A stretch of 64,000 nucleotides of DNA from positions 81,736,866 to 81,800,865 of the forward strand of contig NC_060252.1 of NCBI RefSeq assembly GCF_921293095.1. The letters are read 5' to 3'. The translations under genes and the position numbers were made by a program. The notes under the pieces were generated by a model. That model was not told where the DNA came from and did not search any database. It saw only the letters and a program-made list of their open reading frames with translations. Shown here piece after piece: positions 42,884-56,140 of this stretch (the stretch's first letter is position 1; every line of letters begins with the position of its first letter). The DNA comes from Ischnura elegans. Lineage: Eukaryota; Arthropoda; Insecta; Odonata; Coenagrionidae.

Positions 42884-45800
42884 ACCTCAAATTACGACCA
42901 AAAAACAATTTTTTGATTAACAGTTTGTCATTTTGCCGATTAGTACATGCCATAATTAATTAAAAACATAGCCATTGTCATTAAGAGCAGCAGTGTAATT
43001 GCTTTGAAATTATATTGTGGTTCTGTCATTAGTTTTCGAAGGTGCGTTTTCATCGTTTTTACATGCACTTTAAACGCAGTATTGTCTTGTTGACTCTTGT
43101 TTCGTAAGGAAATATAACTTCAGGGTAAAATCCAGGAATCACATGCAATATAAATGGGTTGAAATTTTTCTAATAAATCCTTTTATATTTTCTGCAAATT
43201 TATTAAAACAGTATTAATTTTATTATGATTATAAATTTGTGGGTAAGTAATTTTTAACTTTAATGCAAATAAGCGAAGGAAGTTAAATTGAATGTCATTT
43301 GATTATAACTAACCGTGCTTGAATGCAATGTCATGGTGATAAAATATCGTATTTTACCTTTAGTTTTTAGTGTAATTTTCGAGTGTAATTTAGTAATTAA
43401 AAGTAAGAAAGAATATTGTTACTATGCTATTTTAATTGAAATTTTATTGAAAATGAATGCAATTGTGAAAGTAATTGTGAAGTAAAGTCATTCTGATGTA
43501 TTTCTTATTGATATCAAGACATCACGAAATACAAACCGTTTTCATCTAAAAAGTGTGAAGAAAATAAAGAAGGACGAAAGGTAATAGAAAGAATTACTTT
43601 GTAAGTGTGCTAGGCAGATCCCGTTCCTGTTAGCGCAGAGCGCGGGTAGCGAGAGACGAAGACTTTAGTATAAGAATCAAATCTGATGAGTGGCGTCTCC
43701 CTAGGTCCCAGATCCCATTCCCTCAAGGAATGATTTCGGGGTTCAAACGTCATTTTCGGATATAACTTGCTCTGAGTGTTTGGTCGTTTCCCAGCGAAGC
43801 TTTTTTTTGGGTTTTACGCAATGAAGCTTTTTTTTGCAATAGTTGCTATCTTCTTTTTCGTGTTCATCACTATCCAATCTCATCATAGTTCGTTGAAGTA
43901 AAAACAAAGTCAGTAAGTTAATAAGTTCATGTTTTATAAGCTCATTTGTTGCAGATTAACTTGGGAAACTATAAAGAAGAGGAAGAAGATTTTCAGCCTC
44001 GAAAGAATTTAAATAAATATATTTTGTTGTTGCAACTACAGGACAAGTAATTGTCGTGCACAGGTTTAAAAATTTTCCTTCGTCAAAAAGTCAGTACATG
44101 GCTCGATATTTCTTGTGTCTTGTTGAATTACGTCAGCCACTGAAGAAAAGTTGGTTTTCGCGTTTTATTTTATTTTAAATGGATGGGGTAATGGCGGAAT
44201 GAGGAAGATGTGTTTGTTCGTCTTTACTTATCTAGCCCTTCTATCGACCAAATTTTCGGAGTGAATTGCGATTTATTATAAGGGTGAACGACCTCATTTA
44301 TGTGATGGCCTTGTTTTTTTTCATTCAAGCGATACGTTGATATCAATGTCAGCGATTTCATCACGAATCATATGTTTACTCCCTTCAAAGCCGTTTTTAT
44401 TTGGCCTGACAATGACTCATCGGAATGTAATCTTATGGTGTAGAAGGTCATGCATCCTCATACGTGATCAATCGACTATAAATCGATACTGTATAAATTC
44501 TCCAGAGGTGGCACACCAAGCTGTAACTTAATTTCCCTCCTCTCTCTGGTGAAAGTGAAAGCGTACGTATGTGCATTGCTACGCGGCAGCCGATGAGCAT
44601 CGCAATTGGAAACGAATCGGTTCTACTTAAATGCCATTGCTTCTTAATGCAATATCCGTCTTCGATCGTTTGGCGGTAGTGGTTTAATTTTTGGAGTACT
44701 GTATTTATAATTTCCCACGAAGATTTCTTCAGTTTAGACGTATTTTGTTGCATTTTGAGTGAATAACTTATAATTTGTTTTTTGTAAAGAATGTTTTATT
44801 AAATCACGACCATGGTTTCGACGGTTAACGTTGTCTTCTGGTGAGGGATACGTAGTCGTGATTTCATAAAAAATTCTGTGTAAAAACAAAGTTTAAGTTA
44901 TTCATTCCTAATGTTTAGAAAATCCACAAGTATCGCCGGAAATGACCTACCGTATTTGGTAGCTTTGCTGGGAGAATAATGACCAAGCGGTGCTTTTCCT
45001 TATTGTGATTTCCTCAATTGAGATTGTCGTAATATTTTTTGTAATACGTTATCGTTCCATAAAAAAGGTTGTGAAGTAGTGAACGATAAATAGAATTCCC
45101 ATAACTAGTCGTTATGACATAGGGAGCTGGAAATAAGACTTGAACTGTTCCGTAATCGCTCTGTGGCGTAATGTAGCGGCCTTCTTATCGACAGCTTTTA
45201 TGGTTATGCGTTCTACCTTGCCTTTTTTTACTTCACCCTGATTCCGCATAAACGCGCACGCTTTTGATCTTCTCCTATAGCAGTGATTATATTCTTTTAT
45301 AAACTTCTTGGTGTCGGTCCTTCTTAAGGTTTCGCTTCTGTCGCGTTCGTCCTTTTGCCCTGTATTCCGGAATCAGGAGAATCACAATGGCGATTTTTTA
45401 AAAATCACTGTCTGTAAAGTTGGAACACCCATAAAAATGTTTTGTTGTTCGGCTCTCAATTACTTACGTTAATAAATCGCCTAACAAGAGTTTTATTTTG
45501 AGTTTCAGTGTTTTAAAAGCACTAGATATTGTAATGCATAATTTGTGCTGATCATCAGGGAATATGCAAAAATAAATAAATCTCACCTCCCCTTTGCGTC
45601 TTCCGCAGGCTTTTTTTTACTGAGCGCGCAACTTGTCTCTCCATTGATGTCATCATCAGGTACACACCAATTAACGCTTGAAACCTTTCTAAACCTGATT
45701 ATCATGAATATATGCGACACACATTAAAAAGTCACTCGCTATTCTCTGATTTAAGAACATAAAATATAGTTAAGTGTGTGCCCATAATTAATTCCTGTGA

Positions 45801-48154
45801 TCGTTATCTTTATATCATAACTTATTATTGATGTGTCTTTGAGCAATGGAACTAACTCAGTACGCTAGAGGAAAAGTGAAGGTAGTTGATCAGATGTGGA
45901 GCCAATGGTTACCTGAACGATACTGCATTTTTTTCAAGTGAATCTCAACTTTGCGTATCTTTTCTACACCAGCCCGGTATTTACTTTTAAAATAATTCAA
46001 TGCTACGTACTATTTTATTTAATTATGTGTAAATGAAATTATTCATCCTTCATAGGTCGAATATAAAAAAATGGTATCGACTAATTTTGGTCGCAGCTAG
46101 TTCATGACTCGGATCCTAGATTTTTTAACATGAGGTCATAATTGCGACACAGATTGTAGCATGACGCACTGTCGGGAAGGGAACCTCGACGTGGTGATCC
46201 TCGTTGAAATTTCAGAGCCAAAATATCATTTGCTAAAAGTAGGGAAAGTATTAAATTTTTACGGTGAATGCCTGAATTTGGAGTAGAGGATTAATGAATA
46301 TGTGATTTATGGCCTTCGTTACGAATTACCCTAGTAGTGTTGGAGTGCGAAGTAAGAAGATCGTAGGCTATGTAATACTGTCAGGCTATTTTTGACATGA
46401 CGTTGACCACGGCTTTAGTATTTTTCTGAAGAATATATATTTTTTTAAGCTTTCTTCTCGGAATATTTGGGACTTGACGGTGAATAGATCGAGATGAGTC
46501 AGGGAGGAATGGGAAAGCCGTATGATTTCTAAATACAAACAGAAATGTTTATATTATGATCCTTTGAATTGGAACTTATTATTATCGTGAGCCGATAAAT
46601 TTTTATTTTCTTTGAATGTCCCAGGAAGTGTCCAGGAAAAATTACTGTATTTTACATTTACCTGACGTTTTTGGCGCCTCGTTTATGCTCTATTGTGCCC
46701 TAGCAGTTTTTGTACGTTTCTACAATAGGTACGATTTCTACAATAGATTAAATTCATTCGGAATTCAACGAAATTCGAAAAAACGACGATATTCAAATAA
46801 ATACGGCACATCATCGCTGCATGCCATACTCCGAGGGCACAGTAATGCATAAATAAGGCGCTAAAAACGTCGGGGATGATAACAGTAATTTTTCCTTGAG
46901 ACTTCCGGAGAAATTCAAAGGAAAGAAAATTTTATCACTTCAAGATAATAGAGCGGTGAATAACTCTTGAAACTGCCCTTCATTAGAGCTGATATAAGAT
47001 GGTTTGGTAGCAAACTTCTCCGAAATCTGCTAAACGTTATCAATTTTTCTTATTAGAGAATCCGCCACGATATTTTACTGGGACCAAGTCAAGGACAGTT
47101 TAACAATTATGCTACTTGGAATGTGAATCCCCTAGAATGAGTATCCTCGAGCATTTTTATAGAAAGTTTTACGTTGGTCATATGAATTTTCTACACTTTT
47201 TATTTAGTGACGGCGATTATCGCCTGATTTCCTCGCTATATTACAAAACACTCGTGCCTGTGATATTGTGAAAGCACGGGTATCGTCTGTGTTTTTGAAA
47301 AAATAATGAGATCATTGCAAAGAAATTTATAGATGATGCACGCTTTTAATTTGCCTGAAACGTAACACATTGGAAAAATTATAGTAGATATGAAGTGAAA
47401 CACTTTGCACTTTCCATATAAAAATATATTAAACCACAGTCGACATGTTTCGCTTCACTGCAGTATTATCAAGACTAAACCAAGAAATTAACCATACCGA
47501 CATAAATACAAAAATGCACACTCGCAAACATTTGATAAATTGGGGGTGGAAGGTGGGTAGAAAAGGGGGGTTGGGAAAATTAAAATGACCGTTGGTCTGG
47601 GGTGAGGTAGGGGAGGGGGATGGTGACTATTTTCAGGTGCTCGGATGGTTTTTTTCCCCACTAGCTGAGGGAGGTCAAGGATCGGAGAATGAAAGGGAAA
47701 AACATGGTCATTAGTAAGTTTATGCAAAAGAAATAATGTAAAAGTAAAGCTAAAAATTAGAAAAAAGTTATTTTTCTTCTTCTTTTCTTTATCATTACGG
47801 GGAAATACTTAAAGTAGAGAGAACAGGTTTTTAATCTTTATACTCTTATGTTCAATTTAATATAGTTTGGAATTGAAAGTTTTGCTTCGTATGAAAAATA
47901 TGTGCTATTCTCCTCGATTGACTGATTAACAGGGGGTGGGGGACAGTATTTTCAGGAAAACTTTAAAAGATGTCGTGTTCCAATGAGTACACATTGTTAT
48001 TTGAGCTGAAATGTTGCGCTGATTAGAAAAGGAATCTGTTAGGTGACTCTCCAATCAAAGCTTTGTTTCACAAGCTAAGCAACCTATGTTTAAATATGAT
48101 TGATTAATATCTTAAAGCCACTTGTGTACGCTTATCAGGCCGCAAGACGCGTTA
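42884..48154 (+). other. Intergenic, mostly unannotated; two Penelope-type motifs
   Basis: No gene was recognised in over 5 kb. Hammerhead-like motifs lie at about 44805-44842 and 47441-47475 (both minus strand). The second is followed by a G-rich stretch (47535-47680) that could be the body of a Penelope terminal repeat. Confidence 0.4.
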
Positions 48155-48253
48155 ACGTTTTTATGAGTTACATGCCACCAAGGCGCGGGGAAAGTTATGA
48201 ACGCCCTCCAAGAATCATAAACCACTCCTACTCTTCTCTAAGTGTATTACATG
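48155..48253 (+). repeat. 99-bp direct repeat, copy 1
   Basis: ACGTTTTTATGAGTTACATG through CTAAGTGTATTACATG. Copy 2 at 48497-48595 differs at one visible base. Confidence 0.92.
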
Positions 48254-48496
48254 CGTTGATTAATTTCGGGCTGAAATTAGCGGTATGTATTTAGGTGGGC
48301 GGATTTGATAATTGGTGGCACCGATCAACCATTTTATTCTGGCAGTCGTTTTAGCTAAATTTTCGGTCCTTAAATTACGGTTATCGATGTAGATTTTAGC
48401 AGAGGCTATGAACGGGTCCAGTGTGAACCAGCAAAATAAATTTAAAAATGCAGTTTGTGCGAAAATTCTTATAAAACAATGTATTCTGATCCTTTG

Positions 48497-48595
48497 ACGT
48501 TTTCATGAGTTACATGCCACCAAGGCGCGGGGAAAGTTATGAACGCCCTCCAAGAATCATAAACCACTCCTACTCTTCTCTAAGTGTATTACATG
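48497..48595 (+). repeat. 99-bp direct repeat, copy 2
   Basis: Near-identical to 48155-48253, 342 bases downstream, with unrelated sequence between. Confidence 0.92.
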
Positions 48596-49629
48596 AATCG
48601 ACACGAGTTCAAAAATATGAATGCATTATGGCGACCGAAAATTAAAGAAATTGCAAAAGAATTTTTTAAAATGTATTCTATGTCGACAATAATTTTACTG
48701 TAGTCACATAATGTCACCACAGCATTACTATATACTACAACTACAGCATTTAATGGAACAAGAGTGAGTAGTGTCATAGGGTGGGAGCCATTTTACATTT
48801 TATACATTGAATATCCTTCATTTCGTCGGAGTCATAGGTTGTGATTTTTGCTTGCTTCCAAGAAGCTTATTTCGTGACACGTGCCTGTGCTAATGCTCTG
48901 GATTACAATGCATAATATGTATAATAATGTATAATATGTAATCTAGAGCTTTACCTATTGCTGTGGAAAGAATCATCTTGCAGCAGTCACCTACTGCTTC
49001 TCTCCTTCTTCTGAGTTTTTAGATTCGATGTTTGTTTTTAGGTGCTTCCGATAAGATAACGCGATGGTAACTACTATCTTGCACGGAAGATGTTCATTTA
49101 AGAATGATCATTTCATCATCTACGGCGTCACCAATTTATGTGCATGTCCCATGGTAGCATTGATTAATCAGTAAAGTTGATTGGAAGTTGTAGAAGAAGT
49201 TGCAGAACATGCACGCTGGATTAAACTTTGAAGTGACCTTTAATGAGGAAAATATTAACTCCGTATGATTCATTAATTTAAGACGTGGAGTACCTGCCTT
49301 ATCTCTCGTTCCTGCCTGATATCGAGCTGTTTGCATGAAGATCCACTCACCCTATCCTAGCTTGTGCGGAGGAAGAGCTAGTCGAGGGAATGATCTGAAA
49401 GAAGGAAGAAACAAGATCAACTAGCCGATTAGATGGTTGCGTCAAATAAACCGCGGACACGCTGAGCTAGCACGGCTTTCATACATATGTCATATCCTAT
49501 GATGTGATGTAACGAAGCAAAAGTAATCGAACCGCTGCTAACGATGACATCTTTGGTCATTTTTACATAGTGCGAATAATAGTTACATTTTAGTAATCAT
49601 TATAAGCTAGTTATCAAAAGTGACTACTA
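48596..49629 (+). other. Intergenic, no clear feature
   Basis: No repeat boundaries or coding similarity recognised. Confidence 0.35.
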
Positions 49630-49637
49630 GTAGCAAT

Positions 49638-49908
49638 CAAGGGCGTACCCAGGATCATAACAAAGGGGGAGGCAAGCCATGGTCTAGGGGGGTGGCAAGC
49701 CATGGGATTTATGAGATTATTTCCTTGAAAAATAGTTTTATTTTATTTACATATTTTGTACTAATATATATCATTTTTCATGGGTTTAAAGAATTTTTTT
49801 TTTAATACTTTCGTTTCAATTCAGTACTGACTTTGCTTAAAGACTTTTTCGATTTTTGCTTCTAGGGGGGCTGCTCCCCCCCCCTGCCCCTCGCTGGGTA
49901 TGCTCATG
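49638..49908. mobile_element. hAT-type MITE (271 bp)
   Basis: Starts CAAGGGCGTACCCAGG and ends GCTGGGTATGCTCATG; flanks GTAGCAAT (49630-49637) and GTAGCATT (49909-49916), 7 of 8. Confidence 0.78.
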
Positions 49909-49916
49909 GTAGCATT

Positions 49917-51960
49917 ACCAACCTGCCTGTTCCACAGCCTAGTTGACTTTATTGCGATACCGGTCGTTGCCTTGTCGCCTATCGGCGTGGCACTGTTGCC
50001 TGTCAAAGTGTTGTACCTGTTGCTGGTTGCTAAAGTTTCGCAAACGAGATCCACGCAGTGGGGAGACAGGAATTAATTATGGCTTGCCACAGTTTGTCTC
50101 CCGTTTTGTGGGCAGGCTATTTTTGGTCCGTTTTTGAACTTTTTTGCCCGCAACTTTGCGAAATGTCGAGGTACAGCGCGTCCAAAATGTGCGCGCAGAG
50201 ATTTTGCGTCGAACGCATCAAACCCCATCCCTGTAGCAATCGGTACGACTGGGAAAGACCGTAAAGTGTGGCTGCGGAAAATGCAGACGGACTGGCGCAC
50301 TACGAACTTAATATTTATAGAACATATGAATTCCACGCGCGCTGAAGAAAAGGCAGTTCAAGCTAAATTATCCTTTTCTAACCCAGGGATGCTTCTGGGA
50401 GAAATAAAGTTCCAAGACTTCTCATTTTTAAAATGTGAAAAATTTCTACTCAATCATAAATATTGAGGCAACTACTTATTACGCAATTAAACATAACAGC
50501 ACAAATGAACATGTAATTTTAATCTTTCCTGAATAGAGCTGAAAATGTATTCGTTTTTTATGTAACTTAGAAGCAACATTGGGTTATCATGGGTTAACCT
50601 CATCCTCAGGTGTAAAGGTTTGGTCGAACATATAAATTCATTCATGCCTGCAGTGCCTGAATAATGCATTTTTTATTATTAATTTATGCAATGTTTTCAA
50701 AAATTAATTGTATGAGGCTTGTTTGCATGTTTATGTACTCCATGTTAGAGGAAATATTGACAGCGATTGCATCATGTATAGGAGCAAAATCAAAAGTAAT
50801 TTTAATTGTAATACTTCTGATTACTTTTCAAAGAGTAATTTGTAATTGCTATATATTCCAAATTTTACAGTGTAACTGCAACTGAGCCAGGTTAATTTTT
50901 TTTCAATACTTTCCCCTTCAGTAGTCATATCCTAAATAGGCTAGTCCACAAACTTCATTTTATTGTCGTCTGTGGTAGAGTTTGAAAATAAAGAGATCAG
51001 TTTTTTCCGTTTATCGATACGGCGCCTACTTATCGAGCTATACGCAGTGAAAAATTGAAGGCTTTGCCCCTTTCACTGATAAGTTGATGACGTCACTACC
51101 ACATGCCGAGCGTGTCGCCACTTATCCTCAATATTATACTCCACGGCCTTGCGCATGGGTATCGCGTGGTTCGCTGGTGTTTACACTCCAGTAAGCGATT
51201 CCATCCCTAAATGAAAGGTTCTCCCTGAAAGAGTAAATGAGACATATCTCTAATGACATAAATTACTTAATAGGACGCAGTACAACACTATTTTGCAAGC
51301 TTCTACGCGTTCCGTTGTTATCCAAGGGATTTTGCTCATACGGGCATAATGCTTTCGATGAATTCAAGAATAGTATGCATATACACGGGCACCTTTATAT
51401 ATATAATGAAATTTTATCTATACAACGAAGCAACTTTTTTTATTTTATTATGTTAAGTCAATTCCATGAAGTCACGCCCGAGATAACGAACCTTTTTATT
51501 TTTCTAAATTGTTTATCTTATGAAAAGATTATAGTAAATAATGGCTATTATGGGTAAGCGTTGCGGAATATCAATGCATTTTTAATTCAAATTGATTATT
51601 TATTTCTATTGGTAAAATATTACCCTCTGTAAGATCGGATAGCTTATGACAATATTCAATTATTCTTACCGTTTATCTCTTTTAGTTTCCATGGTCTTAG
51701 TAAAATCACATTCTAAATAACAATTATTTTCAACTTTTGGAACGTGAGTAAACCTGTAGTTGGGATCATAGGTAATTACCTTTATCATTGCCTGTTCTTA
51801 TTCGTTACGATTGAAGTTATCAACTCACACCTTAATTTCCGCCGTAAACGAAAATTTCGCAAAAATATCCTTGTCTTTTCTCAGGTGAACATTTTGTCGA
51901 TTAAAAAAATGAGATCTAAAGGTAAATAACGCTACATTTACAGCGAAGATAATTATTCAT
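49917..51960 (+). other. Intergenic, no clear feature
   Basis: A 110-codon frame at 50134-50466 has no recognised domain, and overlapping frames on both strands there are equally long. No gene is called. Confidence 0.35.
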
Positions 51961-51969
51961 TTTAAATGT

Positions 51970-52215
51970 ACAAAGTGGGAGTTGGAATTCCGCTAATACA
52001 AAAAATACCCTCCAATTACAATTAAAATGAATTTTTATTGCAGAAGGATGACAAGCACCGCTGATTAACCGGAATTAACAGAGCGCAAAAATTACGCGTG
52101 AAGGAAAAATAGGAGTTCGAGTCTCGTTAGCGCAAAAAATACACTCGAAACAGAACTAAAATAAAGAGTTTTTGCAGAAGATTGCAGGAAACCACCAATT
52201 GACCGGAATGACGCA
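51970..52215 (+). repeat. Diverged tandem repeat, two units of ~135 bp
   Basis: The unit TAATACAAAAAATACCCTCC ... TTTTTATTGCAGAAGGATG ... TGATTAACCGGAAT recurs as TAGCGCAAAAAATACACTCG ... AGTTTTTGCAGAAGATTG ... CAATTGACCGGAAT. Confidence 0.6.
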
Positions 52216-52650
52216 ACGATTCCGAATGACGACACATCACTCGACCTTCAACTAATGCAATGGCAGAGAGATGGTGGCACCAATGTGCCAAGGAGTGCAT
52301 TCTAGCGCTCTATGAGACGGGTGTTAATTAGCGCCGCCTCATTGCTAAGTCTTTCAAGTTATTCCGAATCCGTAGCCTGTCAATGAACGCAACTAGTAGT
52401 CTCGAGAGAAAGATCTCGGGAGACTGGCTCGAATAAATTTTTCTCTCGTCGACTTCACGTTTCCGACCGATCAATGCCACTAGCCTAATTGCTTTCGGTC
52501 ATCATTTAAAATAGGAATGCAATATAAGTTCAAATTTCGATACCTATTTTTGATAAGGTATTGGTGAAGCTACATGTGGTCTTGAAAAAATATTCATGTA
52601 GAACAAAAAAACCACAGTACAGCTCCACGAAGTGTATGGTGCTGTCGAAC

Positions 52651-52930
52651 AGTGGCGTAGCCAGGATTTTGAAAGGGGGTACTCTTAGCGGTATACCGAA
52701 GATTGCGGGTCCCTTACGGGGTATATAGAAAATACCCCAAGCCAAAGGGGTCCTCCCCCGAAAATTTTATGATTTTTGATGTTGAAAACGTGATTTTTAG
52801 GACTCAAACACAGTAATTTTCTACGAGTATTTATTAAAATAAAGTAGGTATATAAATTGGATGAAGAAAAGCTTCAAAGGCTCAATGGGGGGAGGATTGT
52901 AACCCTGAAACCCCCATGAGCCTTTAAGCT
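52651..52930 (+). mobile_element. hAT-type MITE, left end only recognised
   Basis: CAGTGGCGTAGCCAGGATTT begins at about 52651 and is followed by the usual G-rich and C-rich blocks. I could not find a matching right end or duplication. Confidence 0.5.
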
Positions 52931-53511
52931 CCCACTTCATCCAATCCAATCTTCTATATTATTTCTACTGTATAGATTCCTTTTTCTTAACTTATACGCA
53001 ACAAAATTCTACAAATGAGGAACCAAAATGCACAGAATTTATCAGAGAACATGCGAAGGCATACCTTACTTCCAAAATATTGCTATTGTTTCCTAAAATT
53101 GGTTTTTAAATAATAAAAAAAAAAACCGGTAAATATTCCTGACGTTAACGGCGCACATACTGATACATTTGTTCATTTGCAACAATATCTCGCATTTTTT
53201 AAATAACCTTTATCAAAATGCGGCTGATTCCACATTCAAGTCTCCTGTTGATACGTAAGTATGAGTCATCATGTGCGTTGAACAGAGGATAGTGTAATTA
53301 CTTCCAATGTTGTGTTTAAAGAGGTCCTCTGACCTCAATTTGTACATGAGAATTCCAATTAAATTTGTACATAAGACCCTGCCTTTTTTCTACATTTTAT
53401 ACACTTCACTCCCACTTCATCCAATTTATATACCTATTTATGAACATCTCCTCGTTCCACCAAGTGACTCCAAAATTCAGTTGGTTTCATTTGAAAAATA
53501 ATTTCTATATT
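52931..53511 (+). other. Intergenic, no clear feature
   Basis: TTTATACACTTCACTCCCAC at 53396 partly repeats CTCCCACTTCATCCAAT at 52930; otherwise nothing. Confidence 0.3.
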
Positions 53512-54125
53512 CAGTAGATTCCGGTTAATTGGGACATATCGGGACTTGTGCACTTTGCCCCAATTAAGCGGCTGCCCCAAATAGGCGAACTCTCTTGTAT
53601 ATGGGCATAAAAAACTTTTGAATTGTAGAAAGAAGACTAAATAATGTTTATAATGCAACATAAGTTTATTAAAATATTAATTTGATTAATAAATCAGCGA
53701 GTTTAGTTAATTTATTATCATTTATAAGAATTATAATATTTTTGTTGGAAATATTTTTCACAGCCTCGGGCGACGCTGAATGAATGTCTTTTACTAAGTC
53801 CTATTAAAGAAAAGTCCTATCCTATTGCGGATAGTATAACAACAAGATCTTTCAAAATAGGGCAAGAATAGGACCATTTGTGAAAAATAAGAGTAAATCG
53901 AAGGAGGAAAATATTAAAAAATAGTATTCTGAAAATAAAAAAGTTTAATTTTGTCGCGAATATAGAGTCTATATCGCCGACTTATGGCCCAATAAAGCGG
54001 CATGCTGTACCAAATAAGCGGAGAATACTCTGGGATATTCCTCTAAAGGTTTCTGTTCTTCAAGATCTGCCCCAATTGAGCGGCTGCCCCAAGTAACCGG
54101 TGGACCCATTAAACGGAATCTACTG
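53512..54125. mobile_element. Pogo-type MITE (614 bp)
   Basis: Starts CAGTAGATTCCGGTTAATTG and ends AACGGAATCTACTG before TA. CCCCAATTAAGCGGCTGCCCC and CCCCAATTGAGCGGCTGCCC lie near the two ends. The left TA is mutated (TT). Confidence 0.8.
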
Positions 54126-54529
54126 TAATAAATTAAAGTTAAATTAATCTTGATTGATTTTTGTCACGGATATTATCTGTTGCAATTGGAACTCCCTTTA
54201 ATTATTTATTTTAGTATTTAGAGTTAATTATTATTTGAGTATTCTACCGGTGGAGGCAGGTTGACATGGAGCATTTCTGAAATATTTCGGCGATCTGCAC
54301 AAGAATATTAAAAGTTGCACTCGCAGTATTAAAATTGTGTTTACAATTAGATGTTCCTTAGCTGCCTTGTATAGAGTTCATTTTGCTAGTTACTAAGTAC
54401 TCTATCTATTAAGGCAGGTTTGCATGGAGTATTTATAAAATATTCTGGCAGTATTCAATCAATTCACAGCAAATCCTAATCTATTTCATTCCTTCTGTAA
54501 AGCATACGAGTTAATCATTAATCCTCCAG
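54126..54529 (+). other. Intergenic, no clear feature
   Basis: No signal recognised. Confidence 0.3.
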
Positions 54530-54537
54530 CTCCTGTC

Positions 54538-54797
54538 CAGTGGCGCCGACTCCATGGGGCTTGAGGGGGCCCGAGCCCCCTCAATAATTCGTAATGGGTG
54601 TGAGGAAAAAAGAGTCAGGCTTGTCGATTTCCCCCGGAGTGTCCTTATATCGAGATTAGAGTTCTCAGTGTTCTATTGTTGATCATATGACTCTTCTAAA
54701 TTGCTTAAAAAACTTAAAACTCACTACTTATAAAATTTCCCGGGGAAAGATCCTCGGTTTGGGCCCCCCCAATATTTTTTGTAAGTCGGCGTCCCTG
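54538..54797. mobile_element. hAT-type MITE (260 bp)
   Basis: Starts CAGTGGCGCCGACTCCATGG and ends GTCGGCGTCCCTG; flanks CTCCTGTC (54530-54537 and 54798-54805) are identical. Confidence 0.9.
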
Positions 54798-54805
54798 CTC
54801 CTGTC

Positions 54806-55045
54806 TCCTACTCACCCCATGCCTCCCGCACCATTTCATTTGCAATCACGTTAAACAGCAAAGGGAATAGTGAGCAGCCTTGTCTCATACTTCGGCCAAC
54901 GCTTGCTCACCCTGACTCTCCGTCGATCATCCTCACTTATGCAGTCCGAGCCATATGGAGATTGCGAAAAAAATCATCTTTGCATCCTACGTACGCCTAT
55001 GTTCTTCAGAATGCTCATTTACTATATCCAGTCCACAATATTAAA
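54806..55045 (-). pseudogene. LINE reverse transcriptase fragment
   Basis: On the minus strand, with one frameshift, the bases read RVRVSKRW then QGCSLFPLLFNVIANEMVRE, the motif B region (QGCSLSPLLFN) of a LINE reverse transcriptase. It also includes ILKNIGV upstream. It is likely the same family as the remnants at 31770-33240 and 38350-38640. The hAT MITE at 54538 is inserted at its end. Confidence 0.75.
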
Positions 55046-55062
55046 CGTTCGGAGTTCGGGTT

Positions 55063-55360
55063 GGTGTGGTGGCTGGAGTGTTGGCTTCCCACCTCGTGGG
55101 CTTGGGTTCAATTCTCGGCGGTGGCAGAGGATTTTCATAGACTACCCGATCCCTGCTTGAATGTAGTGTGGAGGACATTTTAAGCTCAACGCTCCGTCCG
55201 TCAAATGGGACGTTAAGCCGTGGTCCCTTTGTCGCCTTTCGTTTAGAGCAGGCTAATGCCGACGCCGGGTTTCTCTCCACCCTTCCTTTCTTACCTTTCC
55301 CTCATGGCGCAAATGACCTCAGCTGACGGTCGCCTCCTCCAAATACCATACCATAACATC
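55063..55360 (+). mobile_element. tRNA-derived SINE (about 300 bp)
   Basis: A-box-like TTGGTGTGGTGGCTGGAGTG, B-box-like GGGTTCAATTCTC 35 bases on, then a long tail (TAGACTACCCGATCCCTGC, GGACGTTAAGCCGTGGTCCC) ending in CAAATACCATACCATAAC. The start is repeated at 63945-64000. Confidence 0.78.
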
Positions 55361-56140
55361 AAACGTTTTCTAAAAATCTTCGAAAATACTTACCCCAGTT
55401 ATCTTCCAGATTCCTCTACTCTTAAATCATTAGGCGGAACTATTCATGTTCATGAAGGGAGGAAAAAAAATCCGATTATATTTCTTACCAAGTTGTAGCT
55501 GTTACAGCTGGTTCTCCCCATCGTAATTTAACATCACAATCATGGGCGTAGCGAAAGAATTTGGCTGTGGGGGGTCTAAAGACCTCATTTCAAGGAGTGC
55601 TTTAATAGTTTTATGCACTCACTCATTTGCTCCCTCGGGAGTTTTCTTTTTAACCTTTTCAGAACTTAAAATAAGTCTTAATTTCTGATTACATTTTTGC
55701 ATATTAACGAGGTATTTGATTTTTCGCGTGTTCGATTTTTTTCTGGTGGAGCCACGAGCCTTCTGGGGGGAGGGGGATCCCACGAGCTACCAACATGATC
55801 GGAAGTTAACTTTCCTGAAACCATACCGATTAGCCAAAGGAATTGTTTGCCCTCGCCTCCATCCATCTATTTTTAATCTTCAGGAGGGGAGACCAGGTTA
55901 AAATTCCGATTTTAACGATGAACCATTTTTAATTACAAAGAAGTAGGAGCAATTTCCACAATTTTATATTTATTATACGACCGGTTTCGTTTATAACATC
56001 ATCAGGAAATTTAAGGGATTTAAGGATTTAAAGAAAATTTGTTCAAAACTTTCATGTTGAACTTAATTTACTTCCTAGAGGGGGAGGGGGGGGGAGCGCT
56101 GCCCCCTGCTGGGTTTGCCCATGCTCCTGTATGTATATCT
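55361..56140 (+). other. Intergenic with MITE-like ends
   Basis: CATGGGCGTAGCGAAAG at 55541 and GGGTTTGCCCATG at 56111 resemble hAT MITE ends but are 580 bases apart without a matching duplication. A hammerhead-like motif lies at 55978-56006 (minus strand). Confidence 0.35.

Noticed and set aside
55541..56113. A single hAT MITE from CATGGGCGTAG to TTTGCCCATG
   Set aside because: The ends are compatible but the flanking 8-mers do not match and the length is twice that of related copies; it may be two truncated elements.
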